Shown here in pieces: positions 11,376-22,889 of a DNA stretch of 64,000 nucleotides. Below the pieces are notes generated by a model that was given only the letters and a program-made list of their open reading frames with translations, ran no database searches and was not told where the DNA came from. The DNA is from Dipteris shenzhenensis. Lineage: Eukaryota; Polypodiophyta; Polypodiopsida; Gleicheniales. Where the stretch lies: assembly GCA_047967505.1 (NCBI GenBank), contig CM106539.1. The stretch is one strand, 5' to 3'. Within the stretch, counting starts at the first letter, position 1. Every line of letters starts with the position of its first letter. The position numbers were made by a program, and so were the translations under genes.

Positions 11376-12887
11376 ATTGATTGAGCATGCTATGATCAAG
11401 CCTAGCTTGAGGGATGTGCTCATAAATGCCAACAACATTTGTGAGTGCGATGCCCAAGCTTTCATGAACTCCTTGTCCTCACAAGAGCGCAAGGCAATTA
11501 ACAATGCCAGAACCAAGGAGGTTAAGGGCAATGCTGGTTGGTACCCTTTGAGTAGAGGGTATTTGGCACGACTTGTATTCTAGGTGATACTAATATTTCT
11601 ATCCACCCTAAGATTTTATTGTTATGAAAAGCCTCATTGATTGTCTATCAATGCTAAAAGGTGCATTTTGGTTGCTTTCATTATGTTTTGCAGGTTGAAT
11701 TTAACACTGATGTCAAGAGAGCTCTAGAGAGGATCAAATCTATAGTTCCAATAGAGGAGAGAGCAGCGGCAGAGAAGAAGGAGATAGATGTAGTGCAAAG
11801 AAAAATATCCGATCGGATGGGACGGGTAACTTCACTCTTGGTTTATGGCTCAAGTACATTGGTCAATTTAAAAAGTTATAGAAATCATGCCCAGTAATGT
11901 GTTGTAGGTGCTCAATTGTCTTGAACCCAACTAGGGGATGTTTGGAAAGCCAAGCTATTTTCTTTGAACTTTGATGCGGCAGAGAAGGTTATCAATCTTG
12001 AAAAGATTAAGTGCATTGCCCTTGCACCATTGAAATTGGAGAAGAAAATTCAGTACCTGTCTTTGTTGGAGGCTAGCACAATCATGCGTAATATGTATCA
12101 CATGCCTCCAGATATTCCATACTGAGCATAAGCCAATTAAGTCTCCTTTTTTTGTGCTATTGTTTCGGCAATCATAATATTACTTCTTGTGTTTTGTTAT
12201 TCCAATGCGAAGGCATATTGCTATTACAGGTGGCTGTCCCGAGAAATTTTCTTGGAGAAGATTGAAACTCATGCCATTGATGTGCTTGAGGAGCTTAAAA
12301 GCATTGGGCGGTTGTTTGCCCTACCTTTTGAGTATAGTCTTGGTAAGTATTTTGACGACATCAAATTGGAGGGAAGAAAGTGTATGTTTACCTCTTTGAA
12401 AATTAGAGAGTCTAGTGAACTCAGTGGTGTTGGGAAGGGGAAGGTAGCTACCAAGATGATAGAATTGGATCAGGTAGCTCACCGAGTCATCTTTAGGTAA
12501 ACACTTTGTCGATTCTTCCCACATGTATTCTTTTCCATTCATTGTTTGCCTCATAATTCTAACCGCTGTTACCATTGGGAATTGCTCAGATATCTCACAT
12601 GTTTGAAGAATGAGGGCAAGATCGATGAGCTTCCAAGACATTGCAAGGGTTGGACAGAGATGGTTAATCCAACTATCTGTATGTATCCTAAGTCCATGCA
12701 TGGACACTCACAGTGGGAGCTTGTCAATTGCCCTTGGTGGTTAGATTTTTCAAGTGGTAATATGCTTACATGAGAGCTTGATTTGTACAAGCAATATTCT
12801 ACAACAAAAAAGACCATAGAAATAAGCAAGGATCAGGATAATCCAAGAAGAACAACACGAAAAAAGAGAAGAAAGACTGCAAGGAAG
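11376..12887 (+). pseudogene. Exons 2-6: middle helical region
   Basis: Exon 2 reads LIEHAMIKPSLRDVLINANN onward and ends with TAG at an AG|GTGATA donor (11584). Exon 3 (11694-12122) is rich in charged helices (VKRALERIKSIVPIEERAAA), is broken by TAA 11895 and TGA 11922, and continues VWKAKLFSLNFDAAEKV. Exon 5 (12230-12496) reads WLSREIFLEKIETHAIDVL. Exon 6 (12590-12887) joins in frame (AG + A) and ends in a basic KKRRKTARK tail before a GT donor. No family is recognised for this middle part. Conserved frame across introns shows it was once a real protein. Confidence 0.5.
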
Positions 12888-13406
12888 GTTGGTTTATTTG
12901 GTGTGTTTGAAACATGATTCAGGGGGGTAGGGTCAGTCAAACTAGTTGTAAATCAAAAGTATTTTGAGCTCATTTGCCCTTTTTTTCTTGACAGACAAGG
13001 ATGTGGAGAGGACACCATCTCCACCGCCTACGGAGCCTTCTATTGATGTTGGTGATGGGATAGATGGTATTATTTCAATTCCATCAATCTTTGAGTTTTT
13101 TAATTTGAAGTGCATAAGACTTGGGATGAGCTTCTTCCATATGTTCAACAATGGATTGTTTTTGTCAATAGGAAAAAAGATAGTGAAAGTTGTCACTCCG
13201 TTTATCTTCTATCCACCACTATTTCTAGAACATGCTATGCGTTATGGAGGGTTGGCTATGTATGGATGCTCTATGGGAGACTACATTTTGATGGGCCAGG
13301 ACTTTGCATGTGCTAGAAAAAATGATACGTGTGGTAAGATCCATGAGTTCTTTTTGTCCGCACGTGACCCTTCTATGGAATACAAGAAAAAGGAGAGAAA
13401 AGTTAA

Positions 13407-14344
13407 ATGGGCAGCATATTTATTTTCCTAGACGTTCCCATAGGACAAAACTTGGGTGTCAGTAATCCATTACCTTCTTGGAATATTCTTTTTGAGGACC
13501 ATGTGAAGTATGGTTTGGCCACAACCACAGCCACCATAGGAGACAATGGATGGCTTGCCATGTTTTGTCCCATTGCAAGTGGTGTGAGATGTTAGTAGGA
13601 TTCTTGATATGTATATGTGCATTTGTTAAGCTTTCTACTATGATTTGAACTAATGCAACGAATTTCTAGGCCTTTGCTTGACATGGATGGAGAGGTATGT
13701 CAAAGTCGAAGACCTTCAGATAGCAAGAAGAATGATGGTGTTGGACAAGAATGAGTACAGATTCGTAAAACAATCAGGGGAGGACATGCCGGTATATGCT
13801 TCATCTACTTTTTTGAAAGCCTTTCACAATTGGAAAAGTGAACAATGAAGCTGATTTAAGTATTTTTATGTAGATTTGTACTTCCATGTTGGTATTTGCA
13901 TGTTGCAATGGAGCCTCCACACCCATTTTCAAGGTCGAGAGTCATTCTTTGTTTGATATGCATGGGGTGTGAGTGAGCGATGACATGTGGACCCACCACA
14001 TGCCTGAGATAGAGCGAATTTGTGGTGCCTCATCTTCCAGCTCATAGCTTGAGGGTGCTAGGGGTGCTCTCGAGTGCTCCTTAGGGTTTGTCTCTATGAT
14101 TTTGGCTTTGCTATGTGCCAAGAGGTTTGGTTCTAGAGATGGGATGTGGCACAGGCCCTCTCATGAGGGCATGCCAGGATAGTGGAAGATGTTGTTATTT
14201 ATTTGATGTGGATACAATCATGGTGGATACATATGTGCTGCCACTAGTGCAGGCATCCCTAGCAAAGAGGCCTCATAGGGATGACAATGATATGGGGGAG
14301 GATGAATATTCTTCAAATCCTACTCATAATCCCTTTGATGACTA
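13407..14344 (+). pseudogene. Exons with class-beta methyltransferase motifs
   Basis: FLDVPIGQN at ~13425-13450 could be a changed catalytic motif IV (usually [DNS]PP[YFW]). DNGWLAMFCPIASG at ~13540-13585 looks like the strand that follows it. An exon 13670-13791 reads ERYVKVEDLQIARRMMVLDK. The 13874-14344 exon ends with LVLEMGCGTGP and CYLFDVDTIMV, a good glycine-rich SAM motif with an acidic residue at the next strand. A one-base frameshift near 14130 precedes the SAM motif. If DVPIG is the true catalytic site, this copy would probably not be active even when intact. Confidence 0.5.
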
Positions 14345-14567
14345 GTGAGACACTTTGCTTTCCTATTGTCATGCTTTACATTGGCTAGTGGCACACTTTT
14401 TATATTTTGTGCTTGAAAATTACATTTTCAGAGAAGACAGTCATCCTTGAAGTTAGACATTTGATTTTCGTTGGCATGGTGGAATGGTTAACTTATCTTC
14501 GTTATCTTGTTACTCTGGTCAATGTTATGCAGTTCCAACTTACTCTCTATTAATTTTGCCCCTATAG

Positions 14568-14697
14568 TGCTTTTCCTACATATGCCAAAGGAATGGCTAG
14601 AGCCATGGCAAAGGACAAGCGGTTTGATCAACTTGGAACACAATGTTCACGCATTTGTAGCCCTTTTGTAGATGATGAGTGTGAAGATAGTGGTTGA
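14568..14697 (+). pseudogene. Last exon of the ParB/methyltransferase-like gene
   Basis: The donor at 14345 (CTA|GTGAGA) and the acceptor at 14567 (CCTATAG|T) rebuild a TAT codon exactly across the intron, giving YAFPTYAKGMARAMAKDKRF and a TGA stop at 14695-14697. Because both reading frame and splice signals survive, this end of the gene decayed little. Confidence 0.5.
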
Positions 14698-16930
14698 AGT
14701 GTTTTGTGAATCTTTGTGCCTTTTGGAGTATTGAGTATATTGTAGGCCCCAAAGCCATATTAGCATTGCATAATGTAAAATGACATGGATTGAATGAAAG
14801 AATGGATTTATATTGTATTAAAAGCTACTCTTCATTTTGTGTTAAAGAGTATGTTGCTATCTTGGACTCCATTGGGAAACCTACACTATAGAACACCATG
14901 GAGTTATAAACCCCAAATGCATATTGAGCCATTTGAGTGCATGGAAATAACCACTTGTCATGCTATGTGGTATCATTGAGATTTCTTGCTAGAATCATGT
15001 CCACCTCTCAATAAAATAAACTTCAAGAATGCAATCTATTTCCATATGATCAATGTGTTAAAAGAGTGAATTGGAACCATGGTTTTAAACAAAGCAAAAT
15101 TCCATTTTCATGCTTCCTTTTGGAATCATGTCCACCTCTCAATAAAATAAACTTCAAGAATGCAATCTGTTTCCATATGATCAATGTGTTAAAAGAATGA
15201 ATTGGAACCATGGTTTTAAACAAAGCAAAATTCCATTTTCATGCTTCCTTTCTAAAATCCTTTAACTTTCCCTCATACAATTCGCTCATCAAACCATAAG
15301 TCAAAATTCCTACAACTAGTGGGTCAAGGCCATTGAGGCCATAGGAGGTGATATGATAGATATAGTAGGAAATAACAAATAGAAGGTCAAAATGGGCCTT
15401 GTGATATTAATCTCTCAACTCCCTTAATGTGTCCTATGTCCCATAACATTGGGTGGAAGCACTGTTAGGTGGCCTAGCTTTTGCGCTAAATAGCATCTTT
15501 AACTTAGCACCTCATGAGGTGCTAACATGTGCTAAATATCATGACAAACTTAGCACTCTTCACGTACCAGTGTTCATAGTCCCACCTCATGACTCCTCCT
15601 CTCCTTTTTCGTCACAAGCATCGCTCGAACTCTAGACTCACTCGAACGTGGTCGCTCGATGTTTTGACTTACTCGGAAGGAGGTAATGAAGCATTAAGAA
15701 TCAACATCAGAAGAAAATACACATATGTTCAAGGTAATCAAGTGTATTCACTTTCAAAAATGTCTTTTTACTTTTTCATGTGACAATCTATCTATATGTT
15801 TGTTGTAAAAGGCAGAGAGGAGGGAGAGATAAAGGTAGGTTATATACTAATATGGAGATGACAGCTTTTCTAGTAGCTTGATAGGCATCAAAGAGAAACC
15901 TTTGAAATAATATTTGTAACCTTAAAAAATAAATTTTTTGCTAGCATGGTATGAGGAAAGGCAACAACTAGCATGAAATTCATAAGGCTATGATAAAACT
16001 TGGATAGCTATAACACTATTTTCATAAATCAAAACCAAAAGAATCTCAGTTTTAAAATGATGTATGGTCGATTATGTATATGTTAGGATAGAATTTAGGT
16101 ACACTAAATAATTGGAGTTTCTTTAAACTCATGTTCCCTCCCTAAGTTATTGTATTAGATGGTTTTTTTATTGTCCCATAGACCTTTGGTCTCCCGTGGA
16201 CATTAATAGAAACCAAGTCTGGCAAGAGAAGAGATTCAAGACAAAATGGGAACCAAGGGAAAAGGAGAAGCCACATAGATGGCTAGAACTTGGCACAAAT
16301 AGCTGTGGACATAGTGTATGAAAATATCGTTGCTACTATAGTAACCAAGGAAGAAAAGGATATCTCTAAGGATCCTAAAGACTCTTCCATGGGTGTTGCA
16401 AAGAGTGTAAAGGGCAGGGTGCTAAGAGGGTGGCAACCATTTTGAGATGAGCTATTGACACAAGTGTTGACATAACAACATAATCAGAAGAAAGGGGAGA
16501 TTTGGAGTAAAAAAGGGACTCAAGAATGGATTAGAAAAATGCATTATGGACTAAGCAAGCCTAGGATGGGTCCCAAGGCTCTTAAGAAGTGCAATTCTCT
16601 AGGCATGGGGGTGGGCCATTGTCCCCCAAAAAGTGCAACTTCCCATTTCTCAAAAGGATGCTCCTCTTAATTGTCTCTTGGAGGGTCACCATTCCCAAAA
16701 AAGGTCTTGCATATACCATCTACCCAAAAGATGGAAATGTTTGAAAAAATTCAAACAAGCTTGAAAACCCTCCCAAACACATACCTATTGACCAAAACCA
16801 AATTTCATCCCCCAAGTCCATTTTTCTCTCACCCAAATTGAGTGGAAACCTCCAAAACCTTTCCCTAACCCATATCCATTGACCCAAACAAAATTTTTCC
16901 CCTAATCATTTCCTCTCACCTTGTAGATTT
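14698..16930. other. No recognisable gene; one tandem duplication
   Basis: AT-rich. Apart from the tandem duplication at 14993-15251 I see only short ORFs without motifs (14794-14979, 15453-15635, 15589-15783). Confidence 0.5.
14993..15251. repeat. Recent tandem duplication, period 131 bp
   Basis: AATCATGTCCACCTCTCAAT starts at 14993 and again at 15124. The two copies differ at only about two positions (CTATTTCC/CTGTTTCC, AGAGTGAA/AGAATGAA), so the duplication is young compared with the surroundings. Confidence 0.92.
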
Positions 16931-18860
16931 CATATCCTATCATGGCTCCATTTCAAGATATCACCAACATTAAGCGCAAATGAAGCCTTCACATTGAGAT
17001 TGCACCTGATTATGCCACAACTCATTTGTGCAATGGCAATAAGAGCATGGATAAAGAGACATTGAGCTAACTACATGAGGCAAGATGCAAGCACATCACC
17101 CTTTGGAGTAATGGTCAACTCTATCCAGCGGATCCTCACACATATGCACCTCCCATATTTCATAATTTGCCAAGTTTGCTTCAATATGTTGGTTAAGGTT
17201 TGCTTGGTTATTGCAAACATAGTAGTGGAAACAATGTTCAAGCCTAGTTCTCAAGATTCTAAGTACCTCTATTGCAAGAAAAATATGGAAAGCTTCAATG
17301 TATTTTTTGCAACAAAAGGTCATAGAACAGGATCTGTTTTTTACATATCTTCACATCCATATTTTAGATACTCAAATTAACATTCAAAAGCATATAACTA
17401 GGAAAGAAAATGCAGAACAAATGGTTCAAAATTTGGGGGATGAAAACCATGACTTTTTGAAGGAGTTAGAGTTGCAAACGCAATCAATTGAGACATAATA
17501 CACAACTTTAAAAGCACACCTCTTGGTTACAAGCAGAGGCATAGGACTATTCGACCAATGGATTGCTTAGTGGTTGCTAGTGGTGCAAGGAAACATAGAG
17601 TGCAAGCCACATGGTTTGTATTATGTCCCAATTTTGTTTAGTATTTGTTGAATGTAATTTCCATTTTTTGCATTGTTTCTCTCCATTATATTGATTTTAT
17701 ATTCATAAAGGTTTTTGCAAGAACTTTATTAGTGATATTGTTGGAAAGAGCACTTGTGAAAAAACTTTACATTGTGAAGGGTGCCATTGAAAAGAAGGAA
17801 TTCATTTCCATTCTTCAAAATCCAAGATGCGTGCATCATGCCTTGCAGTATTGCAAGAGGTGGTTCATGACCTAGGCAACATAGTTGACCCAGCAAAAGT
17901 GGTGCATGCCTATGATGCTTCTAGAATTAGTAGGCAAGGTTACCTAGCCATTTATAATATTTTTTATAATGCACTTTATTGTTGTGGTGTAAAGAACCCA
18001 ATGTGCTGAGATGACTTGAGCATATTATAAAGAAAGAAAAAAGTCTAATTCTATTGTGCAAAATTTGTTGGGTGATTCTTTGCACATTTTGGACACATTG
18101 GTGTTACACAATGAACAAGCCATGAAGAAAACATGACGCTCAAAAAAGATCTCAAAAAATTTACGTGCACTTGAGTGCATGGAGTACAACAATGTTTTCT
18201 TGGATGTACATGAGGTGAAAGCGGCAATGGTCCAAATCTACAATGTGAAGGCAAGAAGTGAGTTTACAATAATTTGAGTCTTTATTTCATGTCTCCAATG
18301 AGACATCACGTTAAAGAGAACTTGTGCAATAAGGTTGACATCTTTACTATTATACTTTTGAAAATTACAATGGAAAACTTGTGTTTGTTATCAAGTTAGA
18401 TGAGTGCAACATAGTCAAAGGCACACAAGCTACTATGAGTGAGCATTAAGATTGTTGTGCTTGCAAGAGTTTCTATGATCTATGGAGCATCCAGCATGTC
18501 AATTGCCAGAGCAACCCTTGCAAGTGCCAAGATCCTTCCTGATAGCCTTTGCCCAAAAGCTCCAAGGGCTATAAAATTTCTTTTTGTACATGAGACAATA
18601 GTGTGAAGGATGTCAACTTAGACAAATACCTTCCATGGGGTGTAATCTTGGCATGCATCCAGTGCATAATTGTCTCACAATTGTGTGCCTTTGGAAAATC
18701 CCCATGTACTGGGCAATGGAGGTGTCCTTTCCAAAATGTTTCCCTGTGCCTCCCTTCTACATTTCAAAGTTGTCAACCTCAATTGTACCTTGAGAAATCC
18801 AACAAAACATGTACATTAGAACATTTATAAATGTGAAGTATAATTAAAGAGCTAAAATCA
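16931..18860. other. Unassigned stretch with decayed ORFs
   Basis: Plus-strand pieces such as 17075-17380, 17645-17875 and 17827-18009 read like exhausted coding sequence (for example LQEVVHDLGNIVDPAKVV followed by YDASRISRQGYLAIYN). I do not recognise the family, and stops and frame changes are frequent. A coding origin is plausible but unproven. Confidence 0.35.
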
Positions 18861-18864
18861 TACA

Positions 18865-19241
18865 TCACTTTTTACATACTAGCACTTGTTCATCTGCTTG
18901 CTTAAGACCTTCCCTATAAAGGTCAATGGAGCTCTTAGTCTGATCAATTGTTGGAGGTCTTACAGATGAGGAAGCCTCTCTAGATGATTCCCCATGAGCT
19001 CTTTTTGAAGCTTGCTTTCTCTCCAACATTATGGCTTGGGCTTGGTGAAATTCTTCATCCATGACAAAGCTTTTGAGCTCTCAAGCATATGTTTCATCAT
19101 AAATCCTCCATCTAGAAATTCTTGAGCAAATCCTCTTATCCTTTTGAAACTGTAGCTTTGCACAAAGTCTTCCATGTGCTCATTAATTTCTTTCAACAAT
19201 TGTGAATGGACTTGGTTGAAGTTCAAAACCTCCTTGGCCAA
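18865..19241 (-). pseudogene. Unidentified protein fragment, frameshifted
   Basis: Two overlapping minus-strand ORFs (19241-19029 and 19062-18865) join into one sensible text: VLNFNQVHSQLLKEINEHM and SFKRIRGFAQEFLDGGFMM, then KQASKRAHGESSREASSSV and SSIDLYREGLKQADEQVLV. The same bases near 19030-19062 encode SWMKNFTKPKP and MDEEFHQAQA in the two frames, so a one-base shift separates them. The composition (charged helices, Ser/Arg linker) looks like a real protein, but no family is recognised. Confidence 0.4.
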
Positions 19242-20039
19242 TCTTTGTTTTTCATGTTCATCAATAGTTTTTTTTAAATGCCCGTATTAAAAATAACATT
19301 ATTTAACTATAAGTTATTTCCAACCACCCAAATGTACCACATTACATGGGCTCTAACTTGATTCTAATGCTCCTACTTTAAATCAAAGGCATCACCCAAA
19401 AGTATGGCCTTCTATTAGGTGAATCTGAACAATTTTTTGGATTATTCTAGCATGAGGGTTGGCCACAAACAAATGAAAGATATCCTCCTTGTGACCTAGG
19501 TATCTTTTGCAGATACCTCATTGTCTATTATTTCTTCTCTATAGTTAGTCCATATGTCTTTGTGAAGGATCAGCCACCAGAAAGTAAACATATTCTCTAG
19601 AATGATTTTGAGTCACACGTTTGAGAACCTATTTTTCTAGCACTATTCACTAATTGAAATAATCCATCTAATCTTATGCATCTCATCAATCTTAGATTTT
19701 TGAGACGGTATAGGGAAGAAATGTGTAGAGCTTATCTGGCTAAATTCTTTACTATAAACCAGGCAGGTATTCCTTTGTCATTGAGTTTTTCTAGCCCATA
19801 GATTTAGTCTACTTATCACTAGTGATACTGTCCCTGAGTCAGTCTACTCATCATCACTAGTATCAGATTAAAGAGCCTAAACTCCCTCCTAATATTAGTT
19901 AGACTCTCCACCCAAGGTCCTTTTTTTTCCATAGTTGACTCCAACTTTACAACGCTTTTTAAACATTAAATTTGCCTTGATAAACTCATTGTCACTTAGA
20001 GTGCTTTCTTTGAAGATGGTAAAAACTCAAATGGAATCA

Positions 20040-20250
20040 AGACTTAGGAAGGCTCCTTTTCCTAAAAAGATTATTTGACTTTTCTGGCTTCAAAAGATGC
20101 TCAGAGGGTTCTTGATAGGGGACTACCTTTGGATAAGCATGGTTAGGGTTGCAAAGAGCTAAAAGCAAACAATATATTCTCCACTTTGGAGCTCTCAAAG
20201 CTCTACACAAGGTGCCTCATTAATCGTATGGACCAAACTAGATTTGGGCT
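20040..20250 (+). pseudogene. LINE C-terminal (zf-RVT-like) remnant
   Basis: The plus strand reads LRKAPFPKKII, a stop, then LFWLQKMLRGFLIGDYLW, close to the pattern PPKIxxFLWL...GRLLTxDRL that precedes the zinc-binding tail of plant L1-like LINE ORF2. The cysteines are not clear and stops are common. It is therefore an old fragment. Confidence 0.4.
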
Positions 20251-20499
20251 AATGATTGCCTTATAATCTAAGAAATTGAGAGCTTGTAAGCAACCTCCTC
20301 AATGTCAACAACCCCTAAATCTCCTTCCTCCTTGGGCTTTATGCAAAAGGATCGCTCTCAAACCGCTTGACTAAAAGAACTTTTATTAAATAATGTTCCC
20401 AACCCATACAAGAAATTTGCTTTGACTAATGAACTTCTCAAGCCCAGAGATAGAGGGGCACTAGCAAGAAAAATAGAAGATTTATTCCAACCATATTTC

Positions 20500-20990
20500 T
20501 TGAAAACCACTCCACTTGTCAGCCTTTTATTTAAGACTATTTAGAAACTATTCCCATCTATGCTGCCTAGATACATCAAAACCATTGGGTTCCCCAAAAT
20601 TCTAAAGTCAGTGCCCTTTCTTAGTTTGAATCACCCTAGATTTTTTAGCACTTCTTGTCATCATCTATAAGGGCACAGTACCCCATTTTGGAATGGTTGA
20701 TGGACTAAGCCTACAACAATGTAAAAGGTGTTTAGGCATTCTAACTTGTTTACATCTTGAGCTATATTCATGGGATTTCTATTTATGTCATCAACAAATT
20801 TCTAGTTGACAAGGTGTGTGAGAGCCAACCTAGAGCATCAACATCGATTATAGCAAAAGGGTGGGGTGCAACGGATAGCCTTATTTGATAAATATTTTGG
20901 GGAGAAAAGGTTGTGTCATTTGTCTATTGACACACCTTGGCTGTGCATTTATGAGCAATAACTTGACATAAGAAACAAAGATAAACCCAA
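20500..20990 (-). pseudogene. LINE reverse transcriptase remnant, copy A
   Basis: This block is a diverged copy of 22890-23480, where LINE RT motifs are clearer. On the minus strand it carries the region after the RT active site (the FCIATGLVINCSKIG equivalent) with many stops and indels. It is 5'-truncated relative to copy B, because the CFLKVDFDNVY region is not seen here. Confidence 0.5.
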
Positions 20991-21079
20991 GTCCCATGTT
21001 TTGTAGAGCTTGGATTGGGACTCATTGGTCTTCACAAAAGTGGAAAGTAAATTTTGAAAATGTTGGGACACCATTTGCA

Positions 21080-21400
21080 AGTTTTTCATATAGAGGAAGA
21101 AAGGGTTGCATCCCTTCTCTTGGGAAGAGCTACTTCTTCATTGGTCCCTTTCTTTTTTATAAGCCCAAAGGTTTCTTTAGTAGGCCTTTATATCTTCCCT
21201 GCCCACCAAGCTCTGAAATACACCTTGCTCTCCACCATCATCTTGATTTGTTCTTGAATTCTCACTTCTCTCTTGCCCTTGTTCAGTCCTATCAAATCCC
21301 CCTATCAGCTGCTAATTCTAATCCTTCAATTTCTAGCATGATGCTATCCATTATTTTAGCACATATTTTAGCTCAGGCTTTCCAAAATTTTTAACAACAG
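21080..21400. repeat. Repeat block shared with 23610-24020
   Basis: GCATCCCTTCTCTTGG to GGTTTCTTTAGTAGGCC to CTTGATTTGTTCTTGAATTC and CAATTTCTAGCATGATGCTA all recur in order at 23610-24000. In the right copy the middle part (GGTTTCTTTAG...AAATCCCCCTAT) is itself tandemly doubled. Confidence 0.75.
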
Positions 21401-21414
21401 GATGTAGCCTAGAC

Positions 21415-21785
21415 TGCTTTTGGGATACCAAGAGGTTTCTTTGCATTTGTCATAATGCCATTTAGTATCTTAGATGCTACTGGAACCTTTTAGGGGATGA
21501 TTAATAACATTTTTCAAGATTAGGATGTGTTGGTTTCTAGATAGATGGCATACATTAACACTAAGATATGTCCTTCATACTGACAGACTAGACAAGTACA
21601 ATCTCAAATTACAATGAAGACATGTAAGTGGTGGGCACAAACTAAACTCCAGTTTTGACGATTTATCATCGATTAACTTGGATTGTAGGTAGATCCAAAA
21701 AAGAAGGAAGCTATTGCAAAATAGCTAGTATCTCAAATTGATATAAAGTCAACATTCTTGGATAATGACCTAGAGAGGAAGTTTA
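21415..21785 (+). pseudogene. Ty3/gypsy reverse transcriptase remnant, copy A
   Basis: The plus strand reads FGIPRGFFAFVIMPFSILDA, then MINNIFQD, then a later stretch with CKWWAQTKLQF and VDPKKKEAIAK, the usual gypsy RT order (MPFGL.NAP, NxIFxD, xKCxF, VDPxKxEAI). The YxDD region is destroyed by stops and a frameshift. It is clearly related to copy B at 24045-24340, which keeps VYIDDI. Confidence 0.55.
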
Positions 21786-21789
21786 TGTG

Positions 21790-22880
21790 AAGCACCCTCC
21801 AAAGACCAAGGAACAAGGTGTATATACTACAAAAGTGGCTGAAACAAGCCCTTGGGGCCATACATACACATGATCATTGCTCAACTGATTGATGTGAGTT
21901 TGCATCCTAAGCACAAAGTATTGGTGGACAGAGTCTCCCTTGTTCTGCTTCAATTCACTAAGCTTTCGGACATTGCATACCAATTGTGGAAGAACCCAAT
22001 CCGATTGAACCACCTATGAGCATTTTTTATTAAGGTACATGGAAAACAATCCATATGGGTGAAAGCATGATAAGGTGGTGCACTAGCTACCACTTTTTAC
22101 ATTGGTTGCAAGGTGGTAGCGACCACTTCAAAATGTACAAGAAGGAGAAATTCAAAAAACTAACTGTGTGGGGAGGTACTTCAAAATTTAATGCATGCAC
22201 ACTATTGTGGGACCTCTTAAACAACCCCATATTATAATGAATACTTCAAATGCATGCACACCTATACTTCAAAGTGCTAGTGGTGTCCGGGACATAGGGC
22301 TTAAGTCCACCTAAACATGCATGCACCCAACCTGCAATCCCAAAAAGGTGATGGCTATTCAACATCTACTAGTCCCAGAATAGGTGAGACCAACTACAAA
22401 GGTTCTTGGCCTGATGACATTCACACTCTAGTTTATTTGCACTGAGCCATGATTACTTATACATTAAGGAAGCTGTTGCAAAAAGAGTTTAAGTTCTAGC
22501 GGATCTAAATCTTTGAAATTGGCTTGTGCCTTGGAGCATGGGAGATTGTGAAACTTGCCAAAGATGATAGGTTTTTATATAATTTTTTTCACCTATTGCA
22601 TATACACTTGCTACAATGCCAAATGATAATAAACTTCTATAGGAAAATAGAAATGAATGAGAATGACTTTCATCTTTATAGTATTTAAATGCTAAATTGC
22701 TTGTAGTGACTTTTTTCTATAGCCCTAATGGAAATAGAGAGAGGATTTTGTGAGGCTATTAGTGATCCATGAATTGCTTCTTCAATTCAATAGGAGATTT
22801 TGGTCTTCTTAATTTATAACATGAAAGTCTTTAAGTGACTGACTAAACGCCACGCCCATGTGCCAAACATTCCATTGGAG
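21790..22880. other. No clear gene
   Basis: A minus-strand ORF (21783-22013) reads KLSELKQNKGDSVHQYFVLR, faintly like a retrotransposon gag helix, but this is too weak to call. Nothing else is seen. Confidence 0.4.
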
Positions 22881-22889
22881 ACCATGTGC

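Larger units (their letters stand above)
10698..14697 (+). pseudogene. Spliced pseudogene, ParB-like plus DNA methyltransferase-like
   Basis: I read a multi-exon gene with exons at about 10698-11293, 11376-11583, 11694-12122, 12230-12496, 12590-12887, 12995-13590, 13670-13791, 13874-14344 and 14568-14697. Most joins keep frame with GT-AG borders. The N-terminal part holds AWEGNHRTMAWM, resembling the GNHR-type motif of ParB/sulfiredoxin-like domains. The C-terminal part holds FLDVPIG (compare DPPYG), then DNGWLAMFCPI, then LVLEMGCGTGP followed by GRCCYLFDVD. That order, catalytic motif before SAM motif, matches class-beta amino-methyltransferases of DNA. In-frame stops at 11058, 11244, 11581, 11895, 11922 and 12771, plus frameshifts near 13100, 13420 and 14130, make this copy a pseudogene. 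The assignment rests on motifs only. The start is uncertain, because an upstream lysine-rich stretch (10567-10690) lies in another frame. Confidence 0.55.
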
